A stretch of 64,000 bases of DNA from Paracoccus wurundjeri (GCF_030678915.1 NZ_JAUUTZ010000005.1:1-64000), one strand, 5' to 3'. Shown: positions 31,701 to 41,460, numbered from the stretch's first letter. A program made the numbers and translations. The notes: generated by a model from the sequence alone, not told the origin.

Positions 31701-33773
31701 TCAGGCCACCCGTTCCCAGAACCGCAGATCTGCGCAGCGTTCAAGGAACTGCCCGGGCACGCCCGCGCCCATCCGCAGCATGCCCGCGTCCGGCTCGGAC
31801 GGTAGCCCGGCGGCATCCAGAAGCGGCGCGGCAGCTTCATTGCAAAGAATGAATTTCTTATGCGCATAGGCATCCGCCAGCCAGACGCGCGCCACATGCA
31901 TACCCGCCAGCGTCCGGGCCCATTGCGGCGAAAGCAGCACCGCGACGGCATCGAACAGAACCGAAGGGCCGCCATCGATACATTCGGCGGCGCCGATATG
32001 GGTCCCGTCAGATGTCATCACCCCGCCAATACGCGGAGCAACGATGGCAGGGGTGGCTTTTGCGGCCACAGTTGCCTCCAGCAATTCCTGCACCTCGCCA
32101 CTATCCACGCCATCGGTCAGCAGGATACCAAGCTTGCGCCCCGCAAAAGACGCAGGACCATTCTCTAGAATGCTGAGCGCGGGCGACGGTGGCAGATCCG
32201 CGATCGGCTCCCGGGCGGGCGTCGGCGGTGTGGGCAGCGCCATCCCCAGACCTTCGGCGACCTTATCTGCCAGCGTATCGTCGATATGGCAAAGATGCCC
32301 GACCAGCCGTTCGCGAATCTCCGGTCTCTGGACCTTCGACAGCTCGAAGATCAACGCGGCGGCCATATGCTCGCGCTCGGTCGGGGTCTGGCTGACATAG
32401 AATTGCCGCGCCTGACTGTAATGATCGGCAAATGTCTCCGAGCGGGTCCGCTGTTTCGCGCCTTTGGCTTCCACGGGCACGCTTTGGAAACCCAACGGCT
32501 CTTCGCGCGGACCGCCTTCGGCTTCGGGCCAGGAATTCGGTTCGTAATTCGCGCGGCTCACCGGATTTGTCATCGCCATATGCCCGTCCTGCTGGAAATG
32601 ATGAAAGGGGCATTTCGGGGCGTTTACCGGCAAATGCGTGAAATTCGGCCCGCCCAACCGTTTGAGCTGAGTATCGAGATAAGAGAAATTTCTGCCCTGC
32701 AGCAGCGGATCATCGGTAAAGTCGATCCCCGGCACGATATTTCCGGTGTGAAAGGCGACCTGCTCGGTCTCGGCGAAGAAATTATCAACCATCCGATCAA
32801 GCACGAGCCGGCCGACCTTGCGTACCGGCACCTCTTCTTCTGGAATGATCTTGGTGGCATCGAGGATATCGAAAGCAAAGCGGTCAGCGAATGCGTCATC
32901 GAAAATCTGCATTCCAAGCTCCCATTCCGGATAATCGCCGGACTGGATGGCGTCCCAAAGGTCCCGGCGGTGAAAATCGGGATCCGCGCCGTTGATCGCC
33001 ACCGCTTCCGGCCAGGTGACCGATTGCAACCCCTGTCTGGGCTTCCAGTGGAACTTGACGAAACGCGACGCGCCTGCCGCATCGACCAGCCGGAAAGTGT
33101 GAACGCCAAAGCCTTCCATGAAACGGAACGATCTTGGAATCGCGCGGTCGGACATGATCCACATGACCATATGCATCGACTCTGGCATCAGCGAGATGAA
33201 ATCCCAGAAATTGTCATGCGCTGTCTGCGCCTGCGGAAAGGCACGGTCGGGGGCCTCCTTTACCGCGTGAACAAGATCGGGAAACTTGATCGCGTCCTGA
33301 ATGAAGAAGACGGGAATATTGTTGCCGACAATGTCCCAGTTGCCTTCCCTTGTATAAAGCTTCACCGCGAAACCCCGGACATCACGGGCAAGATCGACCG
33401 AGCCCTTGCTGCCCGCGACGGTCGAAAACCGCACGAAGGCCGGAGTCTTCTCGCCGCCACGCTGGAATATATCGGCCGAGGTGAGGTCTGAAAGCGGTTC
33501 GTAGGTTTCGAAATAACCATGTGCGCCGTAGCCGCGCGCATGCACGACCCGTTCAGGAATGCGTTCGTGGTCGAAGTGAAAGATCTTCTCGCGGAAATGG
33601 AAGTCCTCCATCAGCGTCGGGCCGCGCGCGCCCTGCTTCAAAGAGTTCTGGTCATCGGACACCGGCGCCCCCTGCGAGGTGGTCATGGGCGGCCGCCCGC
33701 CCCCGGCTATCTGGTGGATCTCGCCGCCGTCGCGGATGTCGTCACGGATATCCTTGCGCTTGTCCTGGGCCAT
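31701..33773 (-). CDS. katE: Large-subunit catalase with C-terminal DJ-1/PfpI-like domain
   Basis: A 690-residue monofunctional haem catalase of the large (HPII) clade. The catalytic His lies in [13 protein letters not shown], Asn in NNIPVFF, and the haem-ligand Tyr in NFSYLDTQL. The last ~150 residues ([19 protein letters not shown] onwards) are the extra DJ-1/PfpI-like domain of large catalases. ATG 33773 has AGGAG 7 bases before it. It destroys hydrogen peroxide in the cytoplasm. An EcfG-type promoter lies 36 bases upstream, divergent from the oxidase operon promoter; catalases of this type are classic general stress targets. Confidence 0.95.
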   Translation of the reverse strand: MAQDKRKDIRDDIRDGGEIHQIAGGGRPPMTTSQGAPVSDDQNSLKQGARGPTLMEDFHFREKIFHFDHERIPERVVHARGYGAHGYFETYEPLSDLTSADIFQRGGEKTPAFVRFSTVAGSKGSVDLARDVRGFAVKLYTREGNWDIVGNNIPVFFIQDAIKFPDLVHAVKEAPDRAFPQAQTAHDNFWDFISLMPESMHMVMWIMSDRAIPRSFRFMEGFGVHTFRLVDAAGASRFVKFHWKPRQGLQSVTWPEAVAINGADPDFHRRDLWDAIQSGDYPEWELGMQIFDDAFADRFAFDILDATKIIPEEEVPVRKVGRLVLDRMVDNFFAETEQVAFHTGNIVPGIDFTDDPLLQGRNFSYLDTQLKRLGGPNFTHLPVNAPKCPFHHFQQDGHMAMTNPVSRANYEPNSWPEAEGGPREEPLGFQSVPVEAKGAKQRTRSETFADHYSQARQFYVSQTPTEREHMAAALIFELSKVQRPEIRERLVGHLCHIDDTLADKVAEGLGMALPTPPTPAREPIADLPPSPALSILENGPASFAGRKLGILLTDGVDSGEVQELLEATVAAKATPAIVAPRIGGVMTSDGTHIGAAECIDGGPSVLFDAVAVLLSPQWARTLAGMHVARVWLADAYAHKKFILCNEAAAPLLDAAGLPSEPDAGMLRMGAGVPGQFLERCADLRFWERVA

Positions 33774-33809
33774 GGTTCGCTCCTGGGTTGCGATTGCGTC
33801 GAGGCAGCC

Positions 33810-33834
33810 AACCGGCGCTTCTCCAAAATGTTCC
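33810..33834 (-). promoter_or_regulatory. EcfG-type stress promoter (katE)
   Basis: GGAAC-N16-GGTT on the minus strand, ending 36 bases before the katE ATG at 33773. Confidence 0.78.
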
Positions 33835-33897
33835 CGCACCGCCGATACGCCCACGCCTCTGATACGACAGGCAATGATTGCGGTTCTGGTAATGGCG

Positions 33898-33922
33898 GGA
33901 ACACTTTGTCACCTGGCCGGTT
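33898..33922 (+). promoter_or_regulatory. EcfG-type stress promoter (oxidase operon)
   Basis: GGAAC-N16-GGTT on the plus strand, only 8 bases before the ATG at 33931. If it is used, transcripts would be almost leaderless or the true start lies further downstream. It is 63 bases from the divergent katE copy. Confidence 0.65.
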
Positions 33923-33930
33923 CTGGCGCC

Positions 33931-34986
33931 ATGATCCAATCCCGGCCGCCCGAAACGACAGCTTTGGACATTCCCGGTCCTGTACCGACCGAACGCCCCC
34001 AGGGTCCGCGATGTATCCGGCAACGGATCCTTGCGTCCGTTCTGCTGCTTGCCGGATGCGAGGGCCCGCAATCCGCGCTGGTTCCTGCTGGGGTGGACGC
34101 GCAGGCCCTGCATCTGCTGTTCACAACCATGCTTGGGGGCGCAATCGTCCTGTGGTTGCTGATGAACGGCTTCATTTACTGGTTCAGCCACCGCCATCCG
34201 GCTGCCTTTTCCGAAATCGCCGCGCGCTGGCTGATTGTCCTTGGCGGCGTCGTAACGCCTGCGATCATGGTCGGCGCCTTGCTGGTCTGGGGCCTGACGC
34301 TCTTGCCCGATCAGCGTATCGCCGGAAACGGGCTGCGCATCCGGGTCCACGGCGAACAATGGTGGTGGCGTGTCGCTTATCAGCCGCCCGGCACTTCCGG
34401 CCCGATCATCTCGGCCAATGAGATACGCCTTCCCGCTGGGCGAAGAACCGAGTTCATCCTGACTTCCGACCGGGTGATCCATTCCTTCTGGATCCCTGCG
34501 CTGGGCGGCAAGATGGACATGTTTCCGGGCCGCGAGACGCGCATGAGCCTGCAACCCGAAACGCCAGGCCGCTATCGAGGCCAATGCGCCGAATTCTGCG
34601 GCGCAAGCCACGCATGGATGGCCTTCGAAGCGGTGGTCATGCCGCCAGAGGAATTCGACGCGTGGTTGAAGGCCGAAGCGAAGGATGCCCGTCCCCCGCA
34701 ACAGGACAGCGCCCGCAAGGGGCAGCAGATCTTCCGCCGCGAGGGCTGCGGTGCCTGTCACACGCTTCGCGGGACCGAGGCGGTCGCGCAGGTCGGTCCC
34801 GATCTGACCCATATCGGAAACCGCCATTCCATCGGCGCCGGGCGGCTTGGCGCCACGCTTGACGATATCGCGCTGTGGGTCCGCCATACCGGCGACCTGA
34901 AGCCGGAGGTCCATATGCCCGCCTTCCCGCATCTTGAACCTGCCGAACTGCGTGATCTCGCAAGTTATCTCAAGGGGCTGAAATGA
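33931..34986 (+). CDS. coxB: Cytochrome c oxidase subunit II with fused cytochrome c (caa3-like)
   Basis: About 350 residues. A lipoprotein-type signal (RILASVLLLAGC) is followed by two membrane helices and a CuA domain: VIHSFWIPALGGKMD and GQCAEFCGASHAWM carry the His, two Cys, Glu and Met ligands. The C-terminal ~100 residues are a cytochrome c domain with CGACH and a Met ligand in HMPAFPH. It takes electrons and passes them to the fused subunit I-III encoded next (4-base overlap). The start is uncertain: ATG 33931 lies just after a promoter and makes an unusually long pre-lipobox region; TTG 33964 is an alternative. Confidence 0.9.
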   Translation: MIQSRPPETTALDIPGPVPTERPQGPRCIRQRILASVLLLAGCEGPQSALVPAGVDAQALHLLFTTMLGGAIVLWLLMNGFIYWFSHRHPAAFSEIAARWLIVLGGVVTPAIMVGALLVWGLTLLPDQRIAGNGLRIRVHGEQWWWRVAYQPPGTSGPIISANEIRLPAGRRTEFILTSDRVIHSFWIPALGGKMDMFPGRETRMSLQPETPGRYRGQCAEFCGASHAWMAFEAVVMPPEEFDAWLKAEAKDARPPQQDSARKGQQIFRREGCGACHTLRGTEAVAQVGPDLTHIGNRHSIGAGRLGATLDDIALWVRHTGDLKPEVHMPAFPHLEPAELRDLASYLKGLK

Positions 34987-37556
34987 TTTTCCGCAAACCG
35001 ACCCCAATCCGGCGGCCAGCGCCCGAAGGCCCCTATCCGCCAACCAGGGCGATGCTGGACGAACCCGTCCCCGAAAGGCTGCGCGCGGTACAGGCAGCAC
35101 GATTGCGGAAAGCCTGGGAATCGCCGAAAGGCTGGCGCTACTGGTCGGCGGTGAACAATACCGAAGTCGGCAAATGGTACACGGTCACCGCCTTTTTCTT
35201 CATGCTTTGCGCAGGTCTGCTTGCGCTACTCATCCGGCTTCAACTGGCGGTGCCGGAAAATGAGCTGGTCCCGGCGGATCGTTTCAATCAGCTTTTCACC
35301 ATGCATGGCTCGGCGATGATGTTCCTCTTCGCCGTGCCGATCTTCGAGGCTATTTCCATTCTGCTGCTGCCCGGCTTGCTTGGGGCGCGGGACATACCAT
35401 TTCCCCGGCTGTCCGCCTTCGGCTATTGGTGCTTCCTGATCGGCGGCGTCTTCGTTCTGGGATCGGTTCTCTTCGACGCCGCGCCCCGCGCGGGCTGGTT
35501 CATGTATCCGCCACTCGCCACCGAAGACGAAGGACCGGGAAGCGACATCTGGCTGCTGGGGCTCAGCTTCATCGAGGTCGCATCGATCGCGGCCGCAGTG
35601 GAACTGATCGTCGGCGTCCTGAAATGCCGCCCGCCCGGCATGCGGGTCAATCTGATGCCGCTTTACGCGTGGTACGTGCTGGTGGTCGGCGGCATGATCC
35701 TTTTCGCTTTCCCGCCGCTTATCGCGGGCGATTTCCTGTTCGAACTGGAACGCAGTTTCGACTGGCCGTTTTTCGATCCCGAACGCGGCGGCGATCCGAT
35801 GCTGTGGCAGCACCTGTTCTGGATCTTTGGTCACCCAGAGGTCTACATCGTCTTCCTGCCCTCGATCGCCATCGCGGCAATGATCGTGCCAACCGTCGCG
35901 CAGCGGCCCATCCTGGGCTATTCCTGGATCGTGCTTTCGGCGGTGGGCACCGGCTTTCTCAGCTTCGGGCTATGGGTGCATCACATGTACACCACCGGGC
36001 TGCCCGCCATGTCTCTGGGCTTCTTTTCTGCCGCGTCCGAGGCCGTGGTCATCCCCACCGGTGTGCAGATCTTCGCATTTCTGGCGACGCTTATCGCCGG
36101 GCGGATCCGCATGATCCTGCCGATGCTCTGGATCGCCGGAGCGCTTGCGATCTTCACGGCGGGCGGGCTGACGGGCATCATGCTTGCCCTCGCGCCTTTC
36201 GACTTTCAGGCGCATGACACCTATTTCATCGTCGCTCATCTGCATTACACGCTTTTCGGAGGCATGGTCCTGCCGGTGATTGCGGGCATCTATTATTTCT
36301 ATCCCTTCATCACCAAGAAAATGCTGTCCGAGCGGCTGGGCCGCCGGGCTTTCTGGCTCATCTTCATCGGTTTCAACATCACCTTCCTGCCGATGCATTA
36401 TACCGGGCTCATGGGGATGCCGCGGCGGGTCTTCACCTATCCCGAGGGGCTGGGATGGGAGATCCCGAACCTGATTTCCTCGCTCGGCGCGGCGGTGATC
36501 GCTGCGGGCTTCGCGGTGTTCCTGTGGGATTTGATCCGCTCAAAAGGGGATCAGCCGCAGATCGAGCGCAACCCCTGGAACGCCGGAACGCTGGAATGGG
36601 CGCATGACGTGCCCGAGGAAAACTGGGGCATGCGCTCTATTCCCCATGTGACGACCCGGTATCCTCTCTGGGACACACCGGGTTTCCTTGATCGCGTGGA
36701 TACGGGGCGGTTCTATTTGCCAGATGCGCCCGAGGGACGGCGCGAGACGCTGGTGACTTCGGTCATAGACGCCGAACCGGTGCTGGTCCAACGGGTCAAT
36801 ACGCCCACATGGATCACCCATCTTGCCGCGATCTTCGCCGGCGGCGCCTTCATCTTCCCGACCTTTCATCTTTATACTCCTGCCATCGTCTCGGGTCTGC
36901 TTGCCGTGGCGGCGATCCTCTGGTGGCTCTGGACCTCCACCGCCTGGCCGCCGGAAGCCGACAGCAAGGATGCGGGCCTTGGCCTGCGCCTGCCGATCTA
37001 TGTTTCGGGGCCGGATTCGGTCGGCTGGTGGGCGGTCTGGATCACCATGCTGGGCGATGCCACCGCCTTCGCCTCACTCACCTTCGGCTTTTTCTTCTAT
37101 TGGACGGCACAGCCCGATTTCCCCCCATCCGAGGCGCTGCATGCCGGGGCGGGCACGGTCGGGCTGGCTTGCGCGGGTTTCGCGGCTGGCTGGGCACTGA
37201 CCGTCGCCGCGCGCCAAATGAACCGCCATGCATGCGTCGGCATGGCCCGTGCCGGGCTTGCCCTCGCGGCGCTTGCGACAGCGGGGGGCATCGCGGCGAT
37301 GATCGTGGCGGTCCGGCCGCTCGATCCCACCTCTCATGTGTATCCTGCCGTCATCTGGGCGCTCGCGGTGTGGATTTGCGCCCATGCCGCAACAGGGATC
37401 ATCATGCAGCTTTATTGCCTGGCAGGAAGCCTCTTCGGCAAGCTGACGCCCCGCTATGATGCCGATCTGTGGAACATTTCGCTGTTCTGGCATTTCTTCA
37501 TGCTCTCGGCACTCGTTGCCTGCGCGCTCATGGGTCCCGCCGCGAGGATGCTATGA
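34983..37556 (+). CDS. Fused cytochrome c oxidase subunits I and III
   Basis: An 857-residue fusion of CtaD (residues ~45-560) and a CtaE-like part (~620-857). Subunit I ligands are present: MHGSAMM (haem a), GHPEVY (CuB His with cross-linked Tyr, and the gating Glu), VHHMYTTG (CuB) and VAHLHY (haem a3 and a). The K-channel motif, usually PTG[IV]K[IV]F, reads PTGVQIF, so the channel lysine is glutamine here. The D-channel Asp is kept in ARDIPFPR. It reduces oxygen in the inner membrane with subunit II. It overlaps both neighbouring genes by 4 bases. Confidence 0.92.
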   Translation: MIFRKPTPIRRPAPEGPYPPTRAMLDEPVPERLRAVQAARLRKAWESPKGWRYWSAVNNTEVGKWYTVTAFFFMLCAGLLALLIRLQLAVPENELVPADRFNQLFTMHGSAMMFLFAVPIFEAISILLLPGLLGARDIPFPRLSAFGYWCFLIGGVFVLGSVLFDAAPRAGWFMYPPLATEDEGPGSDIWLLGLSFIEVASIAAAVELIVGVLKCRPPGMRVNLMPLYAWYVLVVGGMILFAFPPLIAGDFLFELERSFDWPFFDPERGGDPMLWQHLFWIFGHPEVYIVFLPSIAIAAMIVPTVAQRPILGYSWIVLSAVGTGFLSFGLWVHHMYTTGLPAMSLGFFSAASEAVVIPTGVQIFAFLATLIAGRIRMILPMLWIAGALAIFTAGGLTGIMLALAPFDFQAHDTYFIVAHLHYTLFGGMVLPVIAGIYYFYPFITKKMLSERLGRRAFWLIFIGFNITFLPMHYTGLMGMPRRVFTYPEGLGWEIPNLISSLGAAVIAAGFAVFLWDLIRSKGDQPQIERNPWNAGTLEWAHDVPEENWGMRSIPHVTTRYPLWDTPGFLDRVDTGRFYLPDAPEGRRETLVTSVIDAEPVLVQRVNTPTWITHLAAIFAGGAFIFPTFHLYTPAIVSGLLAVAAILWWLWTSTAWPPEADSKDAGLGLRLPIYVSGPDSVGWWAVWITMLGDATAFASLTFGFFFYWTAQPDFPPSEALHAGAGTVGLACAGFAAGWALTVAARQMNRHACVGMARAGLALAALATAGGIAAMIVAVRPLDPTSHVYPAVIWALAVWICAHAATGIIMQLYCLAGSLFGKLTPRYDADLWNISLFWHFFMLSALVACALMGPAARML

Positions 37557-37963
37557 CCAATCAGGAACACGAACCCCTTCCAGACGAAGAGCGCCGCGAA
37601 TTTTCCGCGGAGACCGGAAGTCTCTGGCGGCTGACGCTGACGCCGTTGACCTGGGCAATGCATCTCGTGCTCTGCTACGCCACGATTTCACTTGCCTGCG
37701 CGCGTCAGCTTTTCCCGGTCGAGGTTGCCCGGCTCGGCCTGATCGGCGCCAGCGTCCTGGCATTGGGTTTCATCTGCTGGCAGGGCTGGCGGGCCGTTCG
37801 GCAATGGAATGTGCTGACCACCGGCGTACTGACCCATCCCAACGGCAAGGCCGAGGACAGGCACCGCTTTCTGGGCCACGCCGCTACGCTGATCGCGGTT
37901 ATTTCCGCCATCGGCACGGTCTACACGACCTTGCCGCTCTTGCTGCTCGAGGGGTGCCGATGA
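37553..37963 (+). CDS. Small membrane protein of the oxidase operon
   Basis: A 136-residue protein with an acidic N-terminus and three transmembrane helices (LTWAMHLVLCYATISLA, LIGASVLALGFICW, TLIAVISAIGTVYTT). It overlaps the oxidase gene before it and the ctaG-like gene after it by 4 bases, so it belongs to the complex or its assembly. No named family was recognised; an oxidase accessory subunit is the likeliest guess. Confidence 0.7.
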   Translation: MTNQEHEPLPDEERREFSAETGSLWRLTLTPLTWAMHLVLCYATISLACARQLFPVEVARLGLIGASVLALGFICWQGWRAVRQWNVLTTGVLTHPNGKAEDRHRFLGHAATLIAVISAIGTVYTTLPLLLLEGCR

Positions 37964-38526
37964 CACCCGTCGCATTAGTTCCCGGCCTCGCGCTGCTGGC
38001 GATCCTGTGGGGGGTGCCACTGGATCGGTGGCTGCCCGGCTTTCCGGTGCATATGCTGCGCCATATGGGATTGGTTGCCATCGTGGCGCCGCTTCTGGTT
38101 CTGGGCCTGCCCGGTCTGGCCCGACGGATCGCCCTGCAACCGCTGATCGCCGCGGCTCTGGAATTCGCCATTGTCTGGGCATGGCACCTGCCAGCCGCGC
38201 ATGGCTTCGGCCGGATGATACCGGCGGGATTCGTGCTGGAACAGACAAGCTTTCTTGCCGTTGGCCTGCTTGTCTGGGCGGGCTGCCTGCATGGAGGCCC
38301 GCCACTTGCGGGCGCCGGCGGGCTGTTGTTGACCTCGATGCATATGACGCTTCTCGGGGCGCTGCTGATCCTTGCCCCGCGCGACCTGTATGCCACGGTT
38401 TGCGGCACGGTGCCGGATATCGGGGCACAGCAGATCGGCGGAATGCTGATGCTGGCCATAGGCACGCCGATATATCTGCTGGGCGGGCTGCTTCTGGCAA
38501 GCCGCGCCCTTTCAGAGGAACGTTAG
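37960..38526 (+). CDS. CtaG-family (caa3-type) oxidase assembly protein
   Basis: A 188-residue membrane protein with about five helices and the CtaG_caa3 signature features: HMLRHMGLVAIVAPLLVLGLP near the start, AIVWAWHLPAAH in the middle and SMHMTLLGALLILAPRDLY later. The paired histidines suggest metal delivery. This short form lacks extra N-terminal helices of longer relatives. It sits between the oxidase genes and a cytochrome c gene and probably helps copper insertion. Confidence 0.85.
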   Translation: MTPVALVPGLALLAILWGVPLDRWLPGFPVHMLRHMGLVAIVAPLLVLGLPGLARRIALQPLIAAALEFAIVWAWHLPAAHGFGRMIPAGFVLEQTSFLAVGLLVWAGCLHGGPPLAGAGGLLLTSMHMTLLGALLILAPRDLYATVCGTVPDIGAQQIGGMLMLAIGTPIYLLGGLLLASRALSEER

Positions 38527-39555
38527 ATGAAGCGTGTTCTGCTGATATTGCTTGCCTTGGCGCTGCTTGGCGTCGTGACGGCGGTCTCTGTCGTGGGATT
38601 GGGGCTTTACAACGTCTCGGCCCGCTCGGGCCACCTGCCCGGCGTCAGTTGGGCGCTTCACACGACCTTCCGCAATTCGGTCAGATTGCGTGCCTCTGCG
38701 CCGGACGATATGCCCGACCTGTCGGATCCGGAGCTGATCGCCCTTGGCGCGGGACATTATGCCACCGCATGCGCCCCCTGCCACGCGGAACCGGGCAAAC
38801 GGCCCACGGCGACCATGCGCGCCATGCAGCCCCAGCCACCGGCGATCCGCGAGGCCGTGACCGATTGGAACCCGGCAGAGCTGCACTGGATCATCGACAA
38901 CGGCGTAAAAATGAGCGGCATGCCCGGCTGGCCCACCGGAGGGCGTGGCGATGAGGTCTGGGCCGTGGTCGCCTATCTGGAAACCGTGCGGCGGAACGCC
39001 TCTCCGCCGCTTCCTACCCCCAAGCGTGACAGGAATGCAGACGCAGCGGAGGCGGGCTATTGCCGAACCTGTCACGGCAGCATCTCTCGTCACGTACCAA
39101 GGCTTGATATCCAGCAGCCGGAATATCTGACCAAGGCGCTTCAGGATTATCTGAAGGGTGAACGTCCCAGCGGAATTATGCAGCAGGCTGTCAGCCGGGT
39201 TCCGCCCGAGGCCATTCCCGGACTTGCCCGGTATTTCGCAACCGTCCCGCTATCCGGGGCAAAGACAACCGGTGCACCGGTTGCAGGGAAAGAGCTTGCC
39301 AGCCGCGGCACTCGCAAGGTGCCGGCCTGCATCGCCTGCCACGGCCCCGGCGCACCGCTTGCACAGCCCCCTGCACCGGCACTGGCCGGGCAGGATCGCG
39401 CCTTTCTGGAAACCCAGCTTCGCCTTTGGCGTGACGGGATCCGGCAAGGCTCTGCCAGGATGAGCGCAGCCGCGCGCGCATTGACGGATCATGACATCAG
39501 GCTTCTGTCGGAATGGTATGCGTCACTCGAAGCAGGTAGCGGCAACGCGGAATGA
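38527..39555 (+). CDS. Membrane-anchored tri-haem cytochrome c
   Basis: A 342-residue protein with an N-terminal membrane anchor and three haem c sites: CAPCH (residues 82-86), CRTCH (179-183) and CIACH (268-272). The middle and last domains resemble the cytochrome c4/c553 type. It follows the assembly gene directly, the last gene of the operon. It is a good candidate for feeding electrons to the CuA/haem c subunit II. Confidence 0.9.
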   Translation: MKRVLLILLALALLGVVTAVSVVGLGLYNVSARSGHLPGVSWALHTTFRNSVRLRASAPDDMPDLSDPELIALGAGHYATACAPCHAEPGKRPTATMRAMQPQPPAIREAVTDWNPAELHWIIDNGVKMSGMPGWPTGGRGDEVWAVVAYLETVRRNASPPLPTPKRDRNADAAEAGYCRTCHGSISRHVPRLDIQQPEYLTKALQDYLKGERPSGIMQQAVSRVPPEAIPGLARYFATVPLSGAKTTGAPVAGKELASRGTRKVPACIACHGPGAPLAQPPAPALAGQDRAFLETQLRLWRDGIRQGSARMSAAARALTDHDIRLLSEWYASLEAGSGNAE

Positions 39556-39566
39556 AAACCCCACGA

Positions 39567-39968
39567 TCAGCGGCCGCGCTTGCCGGATTTCAGGACCGGC
39601 AGCGTCAGCAGCACGAGGATCAACACGACGCTGGGTGCAACAAGCCGCGGAACCTGTGCCCACCAGTTGTCGCCTTTTTCCCAGAACGCCCAGCCCAGGG
39701 TGAAAACATAGGTGGCAAGATAGACCCAAAGCGCTAGCATCGATGGCTGACCAAGGAACCACGCGGTGACGCATAGCCCAAGGCCCGCGATCGCGTAATA
39801 CCAGCTTCCGCCAAGAACGATCAGCCACAGGCCCCCACCCAGCAGGACGAGTCCGAAAACGCCCAGCACAACGGCAAGCGCGATAGTCGCGGTATAACCG
39901 CCTGCCGGGCCTCGTTTTCTGACCGGGTCCAGCTTGCCTGTTTGCATTTCAGCACGGGTATCGGTCAT
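39567..39968 (-). CDS. Stand-alone membrane domain of PQQ glucose dehydrogenase type
   Basis: A 133-residue protein with four or five transmembrane helices. GLWLIVLGGSWYYAIAGLGL and FTLGWAFWEKGDNWWAQVPRL match the N-terminal membrane anchor of quinoprotein glucose/quinate dehydrogenases, which binds ubiquinone. The beta-propeller catalytic domain is absent and no PQQ enzyme gene lies nearby. GGAGG lies before the ATG. It may be a quinone-linked anchor for another enzyme or an independent stress protein. An EcfG-type promoter lies 33 bases upstream. Confidence 0.75.
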   Translation of the reverse strand: MTDTRAEMQTGKLDPVRKRGPAGGYTATIALAVVLGVFGLVLLGGGLWLIVLGGSWYYAIAGLGLCVTAWFLGQPSMLALWVYLATYVFTLGWAFWEKGDNWWAQVPRLVAPSVVLILVLLTLPVLKSGKRGR

Positions 39969-40001
39969 GGAAGCCTCCTTCAATTGGCGCAAACCACCCG
40001 A

Positions 40002-40026
40002 AACCGCGTGCAGCAATGGATGTTCC
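40002..40026 (-). promoter_or_regulatory. EcfG-type stress promoter (membrane anchor gene)
   Basis: GGAAC-N16-GGTT on the minus strand, ending 33 bases before the ATG at 39968. Confidence 0.75.
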
Positions 40027-40064
40027 CGGCCGCGAACCTATGGATCGCAAAGGATCTGCGCCGG

Positions 40065-40089
40065 GGAACAATCATTCACGCCACCGGTT
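40065..40089 (+). promoter_or_regulatory. EcfG-type stress promoter (ATP-grasp operon)
   Basis: GGAAC-N16-GGTT on the plus strand, 78 bases before the ATG at 40168 and back to back with the minus-strand copy at 40002-40026. Confidence 0.72.
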
Positions 40090-40167
40090 GGTTAACTTCA
40101 CCGGAATTTGCGTCATGCCGATCAACCCGGCCCCATCCCGATTGGCGATGCCTGCTGGAGCGAAACG

Positions 40168-41460
40168 ATGAAGAAGAATATCTATGTCCTCGGCCTGCTG
40201 GACTGGCAGCTTGAAGAACTGAACACGATCCGCGATGCGGAACTTTGCCGTTTCCATTCACTGCTGAGCAATCCCGAGCTGATGGATCACGAGGCTGGTT
40301 TCGACGAACTTCTGAAAAGGGCCCGTCGCCAGCTTAATGAAAGCGACAAGCCGGATGCGATCGTTTGCCATTGGGATTTTCCCTCAAGCTGTCTGGCACC
40401 GATCCTTGCCTCGGAATACGGGCTTGCCACGCCCTCGCTCGAGGCAGTCTTGCGTTGCGAGCATAAATACTGGGCACGGATCGAGCAGAAGAAAGCGGCG
40501 CCGGAAGCTGTGCCGGAATTCGAGGCGCTGGATCCGTTCGACCCCAAGGCGGCGGACAAGCTTGCGCTTGATTTTCCGATCTGGCTGAAACCGGTCAAGG
40601 GCTTTGCCTCGCAACTGGGTTTTCGGGTGAATGACCGCGAGGAACTGGACGAGGCGCTGGAAAAAATGCGCGAAGGGATCGGGGATCTGGGTCGGATCTT
40701 CGATGAATGCCTGGATCACGTCGCGATGCCCCCCGAGGTGAAAGGCATCGGCGGCAGCCACGCCATCGCCGAAGAAATAATGAACGGTGTTCAGTTCGCA
40801 CTCGAAGGATATGTGCGCAACCGCAAGGTCACTATCCACGGCGTACTTGACATGATGCTGGGCGAGGAAGGCAAGACCGTGCTGGGCCTGCGCTATCCAG
40901 CCGATCTGCCCGACGGTCTCAGGAAACGCGCGGGCGATGTGGGCCGCCGGATCATGGGGCAGGCAGGTTACGACAATGGCTGCTTCAACGTGGAATTCCT
41001 TTACGACGAAGATAATGACAAGCTTTGGGTGATCGAGGTCAACACCCGGATCTCGCAAAGCCATTGCGAACTCTTCCGCAAGGTCGATGGCTGTTCGAAC
41101 CACGAGATCGCCGTAAGCGTCGCACTGGGCGACGAGCCGACATTGCCCGAGCAGAAGGGCGAAGCTAAAACCGCCGCCAAATTCTATCTGACCAAACGCG
41201 ACGATGCCGAAGTCACGCGCGAACCGGATCCGGGTGAAATCGCTGATCTCGCAAAGGAATTCGGCGTCTTGCTGGAATTCGAGGCGCATCGGGGCGACCG
41301 CCTGTCCGACCTGCCAAATCAACCGGTCTATTGCTATAATGTGGGCTACGCATGGCTGGGCGCGGAAAACCCCCGGAAATTGCGTGAACGCTATCAGAAG
41401 CTCGTCTCCCGCATCCCCATCGAATTCAGCGACGGACAGCGCCTCAGCGCCGAGCAATAA
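40168..41460 (+). CDS. ATP-grasp ligase
   Basis: A 430-residue ATP-grasp protein of the carboxylate-amine ligase type. The N-terminal ~110 residues hold a Rossmann-like lid region with a VCHWDFPSS stretch; the grasp core follows, with FPIWLKPVKGFAS (ATP-binding Lys), IAEEIMNGVQFALEG and NVEFLYDEDNDKLWVIEVNTRIS (metal-binding Glu/Asn). It would form an amide or peptide bond from an acyl-phosphate. GGAG precedes the ATG. A CocE/NonD-family hydrolase gene follows by 10 bases. Substrates are unknown. Confidence 0.82.
   Translation: MKKNIYVLGLLDWQLEELNTIRDAELCRFHSLLSNPELMDHEAGFDELLKRARRQLNESDKPDAIVCHWDFPSSCLAPILASEYGLATPSLEAVLRCEHKYWARIEQKKAAPEAVPEFEALDPFDPKAADKLALDFPIWLKPVKGFASQLGFRVNDREELDEALEKMREGIGDLGRIFDECLDHVAMPPEVKGIGGSHAIAEEIMNGVQFALEGYVRNRKVTIHGVLDMMLGEEGKTVLGLRYPADLPDGLRKRAGDVGRRIMGQAGYDNGCFNVEFLYDEDNDKLWVIEVNTRISQSHCELFRKVDGCSNHEIAVSVALGDEPTLPEQKGEAKTAAKFYLTKRDDAEVTREPDPGEIADLAKEFGVLLEFEAHRGDRLSDLPNQPVYCYNVGYAWLGAENPRKLRERYQKLVSRIPIEFSDGQRLSAEQ

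Noticed and set aside
32286..33491. 401-codon plus-strand ORF opposite the catalase
   Set aside because: It is a shadow of katE, whose motifs are intact throughout.
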